Assembly: GCA_018136815.1 (NCBI GenBank)
Contig: CM030940.1
Location: 2,277,915 to 2,341,914 of the forward strand
Length of the DNA: 64,000 bases
Source: Isochrysis galbana
Lineage: Eukaryota > Haptophyta > Isochrysidales > Isochrysidaceae
Reading direction: 5' to 3'
The translations under genes were made by a program, and so were the position numbers. A model generated the notes under the pieces. That model saw only the letters and a program-made list of their open reading frames with translations, ran no database searches and had not been told where the DNA came from. Position 1 is the stretch's first letter; every line of letters starts with the position of its first letter. Shown here in pieces: positions 10,583 to 21,511 of the stretch.

Positions 10583-11120
10583 CCACGAACAAGAGCGCGC
10601 AGTCTGCCTCGTCGTCCGAGGGAAGATGTTGACGCTCCTCGTCGTCTGGGTCCACTGGCATCTCCTCCTCCTCCTCCATCATGCTGGGGACACCGACACC
10701 GAGGGGCATTGCTGTCTCGCGGCGCGCGCCGGGGGTGGGTGGGGGGGCGACGAGGGACGAGGGCCGTCGGCCCTGGGACCTGCTGGGAGTTAGCGACACA
10801 CCCGGAAAATATGAAAATATGTTCCACCTTCTGTTCGCTCGTGCCCTTTCACTTATCTCTTACACGCAGCAGTTCCTCTTCCCGCACAAGCCGCAAAAGA
10901 TCAAATCCGAAGCGCCAAAATTGGCACTGCGGGCCGGCGGTAAGGAGTTCAAAACACGTCGTCCGCACGTCCGCGCCCGGTCGACAGTAAAACCTTTAGG
11001 CTGTTGCTGCTGCCAAATATATTTCTATTGATTAGCTATTGGCAGCTCTTGCTGTTACAAGTCTGTGTGGTGTGTGGACGAGACGTGTGCGCGGCAGTGC
11101 GCGCGCGCTACACCTCAGCG
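10583..11120. other. Upstream region of the N-myristoyltransferase gene
   Basis: A minus-strand open frame (10560-10799) with an acidic stretch EEEEEMPVDPDDEERQHLPS is visible but extends from repeat S and is probably not a gene. The promoter of the gene at 11121 must lie here; no clear core element was identified. Confidence 0.3.
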
Positions 11121-12335
11121 ATGTGGAGCGCGGTGGCGGCGGCGGCGGCGGCGGCGCTTTGCGTCTCTTCTTCTTCTCCTCCTCCTCCTCCATCATATCT
11201 CGAGTGGCGCGAGGTGGGCGTAGACGAAGCGGGTGCGCTCTCTGATCTACTGAGGGACGACTACATTGGCTCGGCGGACGGGACGCTCCATACCCTCTAC
11301 AGCCGCCGCTTACTCCGCTGGTTGCTCGGCTCTCCATCGAGGAACCCCTCTCTCTCCGTCGCTCTCGCCTGCGCCAAGCGGCCCCACGGCTGGTCTAAGG
11401 ACCCCACGCGAGTGCGCGGCTGCGCTGAGGCAGGAGCACACATGTCGCACTCGTCTGAATCGCAGGAGGACCGACCGTACGGCGCGCTGGTCGGCTACGT
11501 CTGTGCTCTGCCGCTCGCGCTCGCACTCCACGGCGTTGTGCGGCACGATGCGGTCGAGGTGACGCTGCTGAGCGTGCGCAAAGGATGGCGAGGACAAGGT
11601 GTGGCGAGAAGACTTCTGGCCGAGCTGAGGCGCAGGGGCAGGGAGGCTGGTGTCGGGCTTGCGGTGTACACAAGCGCTCAAAGAAGGGGAGAGCCAGTGC
11701 TCTCAGTCCGCTGCCACCACAGGCCGTTGCGCATACGACCGCTCGTCCGGCGCGGATTCTGCGAGCTGCCGCACGGCATGGTAGACGAGGACGCGGAGGC
11801 GGCGCTTCCGCCCTTGGATCGCGCGCCCACACAACTTCGCCTTCGCCGGCTCCGCCGCAGCGACGCCGATGGCTGCCGCCTTCTGATGTGCAGGAGGGCG
11901 AAGGAGAGCGAGCTCGGCGTGGCGCCGACTCTCGAGCAGTTCTGCCACAAGTTTGTCGGTGCGCCCACTGTTTGCTCCCTCGTGCTACCTGGTGAGCTGC
12001 CATCTGAGCCGGCGCGCGCATTTGTCAGCTTCCTGCTGCAGGCTGTCCGCACTGCATGCGGCCGGCCCATTGTACAGGCGGTGCTACTTGGCCTAGCTCT
12101 CGCCCCTGGGGAGAGTGTCTATTGGGTGCTCGCCGAAGCTCTATGGGTTGCGCGGCGGCGAGGTGCGCACGTTTTCAATGCGCTGCCCCTGGGCGATGTG
12201 ACGGCGACCGTGCTTGCGCGACTTGGCTTTGGCGAAGGTGACGGCGACGTGCACGTCTACTTGGAAGACAGCAGGGACGCGGTGCCAATCGAGGTGCTTG
12301 ATCCGAGTAAGGTCGACTGGATCCCTTTGCCATGA
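11121..12335 (+). CDS. NMT: Glycylpeptide N-tetradecanoyltransferase (N-myristoyltransferase)
   Basis: Intronless, 404 residues, in the usual size range of the catalytic enzyme. NMT transfers myristate from myristoyl-CoA to the N-terminal glycine of cytosolic proteins. Two tandem acetyltransferase-like halves are visible. The first has EWREVGVDE, the LLRDDYIG stretch, and the acyl-CoA binding segment VEVTLLSVRKGWRGQGVARR, followed by AVYTSAQRRGEPV where family members have a YTAGVVLPKPV-like motif. The second half has HVFNALPLGDV and LGFGEGDGDVHVYL, matching the conserved FNAL...FG.GDG..YYL region. I chose ATG 11121 because it is the first ATG that precedes the conserved block and the upstream frame is unremarkable. 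The short alanine run after the start is probably a disordered N-terminus. The chain ends in LP. NMT uses its C-terminal carboxylate in catalysis, so the exact end matters. Confidence 0.85.
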   Translation: MWSAVAAAAAAALCVSSSSPPPPPSYLEWREVGVDEAGALSDLLRDDYIGSADGTLHTLYSRRLLRWLLGSPSRNPSLSVALACAKRPHGWSKDPTRVRGCAEAGAHMSHSSESQEDRPYGALVGYVCALPLALALHGVVRHDAVEVTLLSVRKGWRGQGVARRLLAELRRRGREAGVGLAVYTSAQRRGEPVLSVRCHHRPLRIRPLVRRGFCELPHGMVDEDAEAALPPLDRAPTQLRLRRLRRSDADGCRLLMCRRAKESELGVAPTLEQFCHKFVGAPTVCSLVLPGELPSEPARAFVSFLLQAVRTACGRPIVQAVLLGLALAPGESVYWVLAEALWVARRRGAHVFNALPLGDVTATVLARLGFGEGDGDVHVYLEDSRDAVPIEVLDPSKVDWIPLP

Positions 12336-12729
12336 TGAGCGGCAGTAGCTTCTAAGCACGCTTCATCAGGGGCAATCGGATGTGCGCTTACGTGCAGTCG
12401 TGGCCCAAGGGCTTCCTCACCTAAGTTGGTCGGTTGGATGGTGAGCGACTCTTCTCTGCGCAACGCAATGGTACCCTACAGGCATGGTCTGGCATGTTCA
12501 CCGCCACGCTGTTTACGTAGCGCACCAACTTGCCAAACGCATTCGCTCTTTCTACTGCTCGCTCCTGCCACTTGTCCGTAATCCTTGACCTGCCGGCTGC
12601 AAGGCGCCGCCCAAGACCTGCTCAAGCAGCTGTTGCGGCCTCACATTGTGGCACACTGCACACGCACTCCGCGAGCCCTCAAGCCTCAAGCGGGGCATGC
12701 ATGCTTTTCTAGCGAGCGCACGCATGCGC
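12336..12729. other. Downstream flank
   Basis: 3' UTR and intergenic DNA after the N-myristoyltransferase gene. Nothing else recognised. Confidence 0.4.
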
Positions 12730-13140
12730 CGAATAACTTGTGATTTTGACTAGTATTGGTCTTATGTAATAATTTCCGGCGACTTTTAGATTTCAATTTG
12801 CGGGTGGGTGCACGGCATGCGGCATGAACCATGACCGATGATATAATAGCTACTACTAAAAATTATAAGTTGATCATAAATACCTTAGTGAACCTTAGTT
12901 TAAAAGGAAGACTTATAGCGTCGTTTGAATGAATACATAATAGTTAATTTCATTTGGTTTTCTGTGGTTTTTTATTAATTGTAAATATTTTGATTATAAA
13001 ATGACATATATTTAATTAAAAATTTGAGTTTTTCATTTTCATTAGTAATATTAGTAGAATTTTATTTTTATATTTTTATATAACGTTTTTAATTACCAGA
13101 TTGTACTTATTCATTGTTTTAATACTATCTCCAGGAGTGG
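12730..13140. other. AT-rich island
   Basis: About 400 bp of strongly AT-rich DNA (many runs such as TTTTATTTTTATATTTTTATA) between GC-rich neighbours. No open frame, no RNA gene and no match elsewhere in the window. Could be an organelle-derived insert, a decayed element or a matrix-attachment-like region. Confidence 0.6.
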
Positions 13141-13265
13141 GTGCTACGCACATTCGACAGGAGGGGCGTGGGCGCGTTTGCCTGCAACTAAAGTAGAAAG
13201 TTTCAGAAAGAACAAAATAAAACTATTGACTATGGACTATGGATTGACATCTTGCCACACTTAAA

Positions 13266-14995
13266 GTGCACTTGCCACGCTACGAACCCTTACTCGCGGT
13301 AGTCGACGTAGTTCGACACGTCGACCGAGCGAGGCTGCCGAACGATGACAATGGGAAGGTGTCTCCTCTTTCTCTCGGCTCTCCGGAGGATCCCCGTTCC
13401 AGGGATCGCCCGCCGGGGCCAACCCCCTTCAGGTCTAGCCCACCGAAACTTCAGGGCGACGACCCCCTCCCCCTGAATTCTACTGCCGAGGCCATCCACC
13501 GGATCGCCGTGGTTGGTTGTTCCTCGGCCGCCAAGTCTACTGAAGCTGCCCGCGCCCCTACCCGCGAGCTCCAAATGTTAGCCGCCTCCCGTGCCCCCGG
13601 CGCATCAAAGCTTTCGCGTTGCACCCGGGGGCTCCAAACCATACGCACGTTCTCGAGGTGGAGTTGCCACTCAACCCCGGCGCTGTTCCTCACCGGCATG
13701 CTCCGTCTAGAGTGGGCCGCGCGGGCGAGCTCATCATAGAAGAGGAGGTAGCCAAGATGGAAGCCGCCGGCATTATTCGCAAGTCAAATTCGGCTTGGGC
13801 TTCCCGAGTAGTCCTGGTCAGCAAGAAAGATGGCTCCGTTCGATTCTGCGTGGACTACCGCGACACGAACGCCAAGCTACGCGTCGAGGATAGCCCTCTA
13901 CCCCTCATTGTAGAGTCTATTGATAGGCTAGCGTCCGGCCAAGGGCCGCTCAGTTCTCTCTTTTTATGTACTCTCGATTTAGCCTCTGGTTTTTGGGGCA
14001 TCCCGATCAAAGAATCGCACAAACATATCACCGCTTTCACTACCCACCGCGGCAAATACGAGTTCAACTTTCTACCGTTCGGCGGGACTGATTTGTCGAG
14101 TACAGAGCCGTACCGACATGAAGGTGTAGGCTTCGTCGAACGCGCTCAGCAAACGCTCATCCGTTTAATGCGCGCCTCGAACGAGGGTGGCAGCCATTGG
14201 GTCGACCATTTGCCGTTCCTACTCCTCTCGTTGAGGGCTTCTTCCGGTCGTGTTACCTCCCGGTCTCCAGCGTCTTTGATCTTTGGGCGTGAGCTGCGTC
14301 TGCCCGCTCAACTTTCTGATCCGAAGTCCGTTTCGCCAACTGCTCTCGAGGCGGCGTCCGCCGACGTTCGCTCGTACGCATCCAGGCTCAATGCGAGCCT
14401 CCGTCTCTCTTGGTCCAGCGCTCTCGAGGCTACCCTAGCCGCTCAGGCTGAGTCAGTCCGTGACGCTACCATCAAGTCCCAACGACCAGCGCGTTTCAAA
14501 CCTGGGGATCGCGTCTGCATGCGATTACCAGGCCATGCCAACAAGTTGCAATTCATCTACTCGGGTCCCTACCGCGTCGTAGAGGCTCTGTCCGACACTA
14601 GGTACCGACTCCGTGATCTGGAGAACCGGTTAGTCAAGGAGGAGGTGCACATCTCGAACCTCCGGCCGTATCATACTTTCGTTGATGAAGAGCCGCTGGC
14701 TGACGACGAGTACATCGTTGAAAAGTTGCTCGATCGTCGTAGCCATGGCGATTCTATCGAGTACCTCGTGAAGTGGCGTGGCTATTCTATTCGAGAAGCC
14801 ACCTGGGAGCCTCGTTCCGAGTTGCTCCGTCGTTGTTCTGATTTGCTTGATGATTATGATCGCTCCGTCGAAGAGACTTGTCCAGAAGATGTTGAGTCCC
14901 CGGAAGCAACTTCTTCGTCGGCCAGGGATACTCCTCTTCCTCCCGTTCTCGATGCGCCGTCTTCGCGCACTCGCTCCAGGCTCCACTCCCGTTGA
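13266..14995 (+). pseudogene. Ty3/gypsy chromovirus polyprotein with large internal deletion
   Basis: The frame from about 13700 encodes the N-terminal part of a reverse transcriptase (AGIIRKSNSAWASRVVLVSKKD, CVDYRDTNAKL, TLDLASGFWGIPIKE, KYEFNFLPFG). Where the palm and the YxDD catalytic motif should follow, it passes directly (about 14083) into the C-terminal part of an integrase (FVERAQQTLIRLMRASNEGG, HLPFLLLSLRASSGRVT, SPASLIFGRELRLP, RFKPGDRVCMRLPGHANKL, YSGPYRVVEALSDTRYRL) and a chromodomain (YIVEKLLDRR, EYLVKWRGYSIREATWEP). RNase H and the integrase catalytic core are absent. The chromodomain marks it as a chromovirus. 13266-13700 carries an out-of-phase upstream part. It is followed by a polypurine tract and an LTR, so the 3' half of an element is present; no 5' LTR is visible. 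It cannot be autonomous. Confidence 0.85.
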
Positions 14996-15371
14996 TCCCA
15001 TGTCTTGGGTAAGGGACCCGTCCCTCTAGGCTAGCCCCACGCCTCGGCTAGGGCTCCGAGTTCAAATTTCTGTCCGAGCGAATCATGGGGGTGCTGAACG
15101 CGTGCTGCCTGCGCTCTACACCCGGCGCAACACCCGAGCAAAGCTCCTGTAAAAGGGAGAAGTGGGTGGGGCAGTGCGTACGAAAGAGGCCGCCGCGCTA
15201 AGCCGCCGATTTCGTGCTCGCTTTGGATCCAAAGGGTGTTCTTGTCTCCACGTTTCGCTCGCTATGTTCCGTTGCTTCTTGTTCCGATTCTGACCTCTGG
15301 TCAGCTCAGGTTCCAGGTTCCAGGTCTCTGTTTCCAGGTTCACCGCTCGACATCGGGAGACGTCTCGATCT
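14996..15371 (+). other. 3' noncoding part of the gypsy element
   Basis: Lies between the polyprotein stop and the polypurine tract. Holds reiterated CCAGGTT motifs. No separate gene. Confidence 0.6.
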
Positions 15372-15382
15372 TAGTCGGGGGG
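15372..15382 (+). promoter_or_regulatory. Polypurine tract of the gypsy element
   Basis: TAGTCGGGGGG immediately precedes the TGTCGCATTC terminus of the LTR. The same arrangement occurs at 62192-62202. Confidence 0.65.
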
Positions 15383-16704
15383 TGTCGCATTCATCGTAGA
15401 TGATGCGATTTCCAGGTTCTTGTTTCCAGGTCCTTTGCCGTGCGGCCACACGGTGAAGCTCAGGTACATCTAGGTTGGTAGGGTTCGTCCCCAGCAATCT
15501 AGAATTCGAGTTCTCGTTTCGTTCCTTCTAGCCTGTTTGTCAGGTCTAGATTCCAGGTTTCCTCCTTTCGGGTAATCTTGACCCAAAGGAGCCAGGTCGC
15601 CTGTCACTCGCTGCGCGCTTGTCTCAGGCTCTCGAGTTACCTTGTGAAGGCTTGTTTAGCTTCTTGCAAGGCTTGTTGTTTCTTGTTGGGTTCCGGTTCT
15701 TTCTTGGGACCTGCTGACTTTCGTTGTTGTCCAGGCCTGTTCTTCGTAGGTTCTGCTTGGCCTGGTTAGGGTTTCGTTGTCTTCCGGCGTTCGGCGTTTG
15801 GCGTTGGCGTTCGGAAACTTCCTCTCATATTCCCTAGGTCCGCTACCCTTGGCTTGTAGGTCCTTGCTTCTTTCTTCTCGGTCAAGGTTTTGGCGAGCGA
15901 GTCGGTTGCTCTAGCCGCTCGAGATTTGAGGTTTAATTTGCCATCTCCCCTTGGAGACCGGTGTAGGTTCGCTTCCTAGGTGAGGGAATCTTTCCCCTTG
16001 ATGCAAGCTACATGCAAGCCTTGGCCCCTTTGGTGTTTCTTCCCCTTGGTTGCTACTCAGGGTTGTTCGTTAGAAGCGTCTAGAAGGTTCACGCTCAACG
16101 GCAAGATTTATTCGGTCGTGAAGACATCTCGTTGCGACCTGTATCCAAAGTGATCGCCGTGGTCGCGCGACAGGACGCTCCCCTTCGGACTCTCCGCTAC
16201 GTGGGAAGTTACAACGGAGACACACTCCGGCCGTCGCTGCGGAGTCTCTCTCTCTCTCGCTCTCTCTCTCCGTCTCTCGCGACGTGTTTGAGTTATCGGT
16301 GATTTGGGGTCGCGGTTGCTTGATAATTTGCTTGGTTTGGGTGAATGATTCCGGTGTGTTCGTGAGTCGGTGTATCCTGTTGTTCTCAGCCTCGTTGTCC
16401 GTCGTTGTTCGCTGCGTCGCTGCACTCAAGCAGCCTAGGCTCCCTCCCTGAGGGAAGAGTTCTTTGTAGGTCTAACAATCTCTTAAAACCCAACACACTA
16501 GGGCCGCTAGGAGCGCCTCGCCGCCCCACAGCCCTTCGTTCGCCGTTCGTCCCCCGTCCAGACACCCAAATGGGGTTGCCCGACCCAGTCCAGAATTTCA
16601 TTCACCCGACTCCCGGTGGGGAGGAGGGCCAAAGCGCCGCGCTAGCCGCCGGTGCTGCTCGCGACGGAGTGGCTCAGAGCCCTCCGGCTCCGCTCGACTC
16701 GACA
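15383..16704 (+). repeat. 3' LTR of the gypsy element (1322 bp)
   Basis: Starts TGTCGCATTC and ends CTCGACTCGACA. The solo LTR at 54684-56127 covers the same sequence with a few percent divergence and has clean 5-bp target duplications, which fixes both ends. Within it 16405-16704 is an open frame containing MGLPDPVQNFIHPTPGGEEG that runs to the LTR edge. Confidence 0.85.
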
Positions 16705-16850
16705 GAAACTTTCTACACCCCCACTCCCCCGGCCCTTCTCCCCCCGCCATAAGGCGACTCCCCCCGTGCACTACTAGGGGGATAGAGGTGAAGGGCTTAG
16801 ATATGGTCCGGTGGCCCGCGCCTCCCCCCGGTGATCATTCCCCTCCTTCC
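16705..16850 (+). repeat. Repeat family E, copy 2
   Basis: Flank of the 3' LTR; reverse complement of about 5405-5545 (shared ACTCCCCCGGCCC, GTGCACTA-TAGGGGG, AAGGGCTTAG). Confidence 0.55.
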
Positions 16851-16916
16851 TCCTGTGTCTCCGAGTGGGCGGCGGTCTCAGCCCCGACTTATCCTGTAAA
16901 CAGGTGCGGGACTTAC

Positions 16917-17576
16917 CTATTTTTCGGTGAGCGGAGCTCTCGCTCCGCCCACCCCCTTCTCCGCGCTCTCTCTCCCCTCTCCTGCAGGCACGCGCGATGG
17001 CGCGCCTGCGGCAGGCCTGCAGCTGCCCCTGGCGAGCCCTAGAGGCTCCTGGAGGCCAGCTCTGGGGGCAGAGGAGGCTGGGGCTGGGCCCTGGCCTCCC
17101 CTGCCTCTCCCTCGCTGGCGCTCCGGAGCCTCTGGGGCCCCCAATCTGCACCTGTCTGCCTGTCGACCAGGGGGGGAGGGGGGGTTGGAGCGATGGGCTG
17201 GCCACGACAGGCCAGGACGCGCGAGGCAGGCGAGCCTGCCAGGGAGAGAGTGGGTCAGTAGGGCAGTGGCCTCCTGGCAAGCCATCAGGCATGCCAGGAG
17301 GATGGGTGGTTCCTCCCCCATGGCAGGGGAGGAGTGGAGAGAGGGGGGGGCTCGTGCCCCCCCATGTGTCAACCAAGTATAAACTTAGTTGATCAGGCAT
17401 GCCAGGAGAGTGGGTGGTTCCTCCCCCATGGCGGGGGAGGAGTGGAGAGAGGGGGGGGCTCGTGCCCCGCCATGGGTGAACCAAGTATAAACTTAGTTGG
17501 ATTCCGGGATGGAAAAGTTGTGTCCAATTAGCTAGTGGGGTTGGCTAGGATATAACATTAATTATTTTATTTATTT
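16917..17576. mobile_element. Retroposon family A, copy B (rearranged)
   Basis: Three blocks: 16917-17391, minus orientation, ending at the 5' terminus of the family; 17392-17499, a second minus-orientation copy of the last 107 bp; then 17500-17576 in plus orientation, the family's 3' end (GGATTCCGGGATGG to AATTATTTTATTTATTT). An inverted 5' segment joined at its 5' terminus to a sense 3' end is the topology produced by twin priming in LINE-type retrotransposition. No target duplication was found for this copy. Confidence 0.65.
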
Positions 17577-18229
17577 GGTTTCTGTGTTCATCTCATTGCC
17601 CTCATTGAGTCCTCCTAGCTCCTAGAGGCTCAAGACACCATTCTCAAAGCATAATGAGTTATTTGCCACTCGCGGAAGCCTTCCCGGCAAGAAACGGCGT
17701 TGTCCTACGAATTGCCGCAAACACCTGAGGACACGATTTGAGGCTCATGATGAGCTCCCTAGAACTTGCTCCCACGAGCCACGAGATGAAATGCTCTTTG
17801 GCATGGGTTCTTTTCGACCTTCATTCAGTGGAGGCCAAGCTTGGTTTTGAAGCCCAATGAGAGTTTTGGTTTTGGCTGCTTTTGCCTCTTGCGGGGCAAA
17901 AACAAAACTCTCGACGCACCCGGTGGCCTCCGATGGCCGAAGTACTCAGTTCACGCTGGAGCCGAAAGCTCGGTCAAGACGAAGTCTACAGCCTTGGCCA
18001 TAGTGGGAGCTAAGGATCTCAAGACTGAGTTGGGACTATCCTTCAGTTGGTGGGAAGTCCCAATCCCAATCCTTCACTCTCGAAAGTTGTGTGGCTTTCA
18101 AGCTCAGGGTCCTACAAATACACCAAAATCGTAGGACGCGGTCCTATAATGTAGGACGGAACTTTTTAGCCGTAGTAGCGCACGAGGGGAGTCGCCACAA
18201 GGCACAAGGCAGGCTAGTGCTAGTGAAGG
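17577..18229. other. Unassigned region
   Basis: Less GC-biased than its surroundings. A 97-residue plus-strand frame at 17841-18134 has ordinary-looking composition but no recognisable motif and no support as a gene. Possibly an older element. Confidence 0.3.
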
Positions 18230-18484
18230 GTGAAGGGTAGGAAAGGAGCGTGGGCGTGGCAGCACAGCACGATACTAGGCTACGCGAGAGGCGAGAGGCG
18301 AGAACATTCAAATGTTTTTAATGTACTTGGCCCTGGCCAAATCATACGTATTTCCCATTTCCCATCTAGGGTGCTGAGTGAGGACCGTCCGCCTCGCGGA
18401 CTACGCACCTCCTCGGTAAAGGTTAGAGCTCAAGTCGCTAGGGGGGAACAAGAAAAGTCCAAGTCGAGGCGGGGCGGTGTGTGC

Positions 18485-19090
18485 CGGTCAAAACTTTCCC
18501 CCCCCCGCGCGGCGCACCCGCCGGCTCCCTCCCCCCCCCCCCCCCCCCTTCCCCCCCCCCTTCCCCTTCCCCCTTCCCCCCCCCCCCCCCCGCTCTCTCT
18601 CGCCCTTCTTCCCTTCCTTCCCCCCCCCCCCCGCCCCCCCCCGCCCCCGCCCCCCGCCCCCCCCCCCCGCCCCCTCTTGCCCCTTCCCCCCGCCCCCCCC
18701 GCCCCCCCCTTCCGCCCCCGGCCTTCTTCCCCCCCCCCCCCCGCCCACCCCTCCCGCGGGAAGACCGTCCCTTTCCCCCCGCCCCCCCCCGCCCCCCCCC
18801 CCCCCCGGCCGCCGCCGCCGCCCCCCCCGCCCTTCTCTCCCCCCCCCCCCCCCCTTCCTCTCTTCCCCCCCCCCCCTCCCCCCCCCTCTCGCCCCCCCCC
18901 CCCCCCTTCTCTTCCCCCCCCCCCCGCCTTCTCTCTTCCCTCCCCCCCTCCCCCCGCTCCCCCCTCTCCCTCTTTCCACTGGTTTTTTCTTCCCTCCCGC
19001 CCCCCCCCCCCGCCCCTCTCTCCCCCCCCGCCCCTTCCTCCTCTCTCCCCCCCCCCTCTCTCTCTCCTGTCCCTCCCCTCTTTTCCACCT
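18485..19090. repeat. Extreme polypyrimidine tract (about 600 bp)
   Basis: Almost pure C with T, broken by scattered G and A; many runs of 10 or more C. The long open frames on both strands are products of composition, not genes. The G-rich complement can form many G-quadruplexes. It lies 0.4 kb upstream of the histone acetyltransferase start. Confidence 0.9.
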
Positions 19091-19507
19091 CTCCACCGAC
19101 CGGCCCCCTCTCCCGTTACGTGAGAAAGATACCACTTCACGGTGAGACTCGCCGTCTGCCCAGCGGCCCAGCACCGTCTTGCTTCGCAAGCGCCCAAAAT
19201 TCAAGTAAACAACGCGAAGAGAGGGAAGAGACACTCTCTGAGGTGGGCGCCCGCGCGGCACTCTGCCAACCCACTCTCAGGCAGCTCCCACAGGCCGTGC
19301 AGTTGGTGGGTGCGGCGTGCGCCCGGCCCCGACGCGCCCTTATGCCCCCCCCCTTCTGCCCAACCCGCCCTGGCCCGCTCAAACCCCTTCTTTCCCTCGG
19401 CAGAGCCCCCGCTCGCCTCGGCCCCATATCGTGTTGCCCCCGCCCTCCCCAGCTCCACAGCGGCTCTCACGCGCCCAAACCCGCCCTCAGGCCCTCTGAG
19501 CAGTAGC

Positions 19508-21479
19508 ATGGCCGGGTCCGTCTCCCTTCCGGACCTCATCAAGGCCATACGGGGGCAGGTGAGCCAGACGGCCACATTTCGTGGGGAGCGCACCAAGAGT
19601 TCTCTGCTCTCTCTCAGCGCTCGCCGCGACCTGGGGCTCCCCCTCGAATACACTGGCTCACAGCTCACTTACCTACCATGTGGCTCTGTCAGAGCCGCCT
19701 CTACGCCTCTCCTACCAGCCCCAAGCCCTACCCAGAGCGCCCCTTCCCACCCGCCGGGGAAGCGCTCGAGCACAATAACCAGTCATCCGGACCGAACCCT
19801 CACGGCGACGGCGGCGCGTGCAATTCGATGAAGTCTTGCTCATCGCTGCTTCACCCCGTCCTCCCGCCGCCGCTCCCGCGTCTGACCCAACCGCCCCACA
19901 TCTCACTCAGATTCCTAACGACAAGTGCGACTTGTTGGAGGATCTCGTCCAAAAGCTGCAAAAGCGGCAAGTGCGCCTCAACCGGCAGGAGTTTCTGCAC
20001 AAGGTGCGCGATGCACGCGCCATCTTGGTGTACTCGCATAGACCCTTTAGCGCTTTGCTCCCTGCCGCCACGCGTGCCACACACCGTCGGCGGCCAGCCT
20101 GCCCACGGCGGCCAGCCTGCCCCCCGCTGCCAGCCGGTGCACAATTCAGCGTAAGTTTTGTTTTTGCCCTTCGCACCATCTTGCAGCCACCGCCCGCCGC
20201 CCGCCTGCAGGTGCGCGACATTGCGGGGGAGGATGCCCCCGCACTGCGGCAGGCCCTTAAACAGCTCGCCCACGATAAAGTGCCCAGTGGACAGCCCGGT
20301 ACCGGCGACGAAAACGGCGGGGCCGCCGCAACGCCTGGCGCGCTGGTCAACGGCATCACTTTGGGCCAGGGCGCGGCCAACAATGCGCTGGCCGGTGCCG
20401 ACAGCGCCGGCGCCGCTGGTGGCATGAAGCCGGAGCCTCTCAGTGCCTCATTTGCGCCGGGCGCCAATGGCGACTCCGCCATCGCCTGCCAGGCCTGCGC
20501 AAAGGGCTTGACGACCGGCGGCCTCAAGTCCGGCGAGATGCTGCACGCTGGCGCTGCCTCATCCGCCCCCGGCGTGTCGTACGCAGCCCCAGGCTCCGCC
20601 AGCGCCGCCGCATCGTCGAGCAGCTCCCTGCCTCAGCAGCGACAGCAGCAGCAGCGACTGGAGGTTGCCGCCGCCGCTGTCCTGGTGCACGCGGCGAGCT
20701 GCTCTGACGCGGCGTGCCCGGTACCGCACTGCAACAAGATGAAGAAGATTCATGCTCACTTCCTTGAGTGCACAACGTCCGACTGCGCCATATGCAAAAA
20801 GCTGCGCCCGCTCACATACATCCACGCCAAGCACTGTCACACCGCGCCGGGTGAGCAGTGCGTCATCTCATACTGCGCGCGCGCCAAGCGAGAGCTGCAA
20901 GCCCTGTTGAATCGCAACCAACACGCGCAGCGACCAGTGCCCATCATGGCGCAAGGTGTGAGCAGTGGGTCCGATGCACGACTGGCAGCGCCCCTCAACG
21001 GGGTGCTTCCAGGGGGGGCCGGCGCGAGCGCGCCAGTGCTGGGGTCGAACTGCGCGTCGTGGAGTGGTTCAAATGGATCCTTGGGGGGGCTCGACAGCAG
21101 CAACGTGCAGGCCCAGGCGCATTATCTGCTGGTGCTGGCGCATGTGATGAAGTGCGCCAACGCGAATTGCTCGGTGACGGAGTGTGCCACGACCAAGGCG
21201 CTCGTCACAAATCACACCCGCTCGTGCCGAGCTGGGGACGCCTGCACGTACCCCCGCTGCGCGCTTTCGAAGCGGCTGATGCGCCACCATCGTGAGTGCC
21301 CAGACCAGAACTGTCCCGTCTGCCTGCCCCTGCGACGGCGCCTTCAGGCTGCCAAAAACGTGAGGGCCTCGCAGCCGGCGAGCATTGAAGGGGCCGCCCC
21401 GCTGCCGAAGCGAAGCAAGACAAAGAAGAAGAAGGAGGAGGCGCCGGAGCCGACCGACGAGAACATCGACACGACCGCT

Positions 21480-21511
<32 letters not shown>

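Noticed and set aside
16774-17484. 236-residue minus-strand protein
   Set aside because: Runs through the rearranged retroposon copy; the repeated MVHPWRGTSPP-like start reflects repeated DNA.
18485-19197. Proline-rich (plus) and glycine-rich (minus) proteins of 200-340 residues
   Set aside because: All frames stay open because the DNA is nearly pure C/T; no codon structure or motif.
20004-20210. Coding sequence within the acetyltransferase frame
   Set aside because: In frame, but GT and CAG ends with a duplicated GTGCGCGA at the two junctions, and removal restores a continuous helical KIX-like segment.
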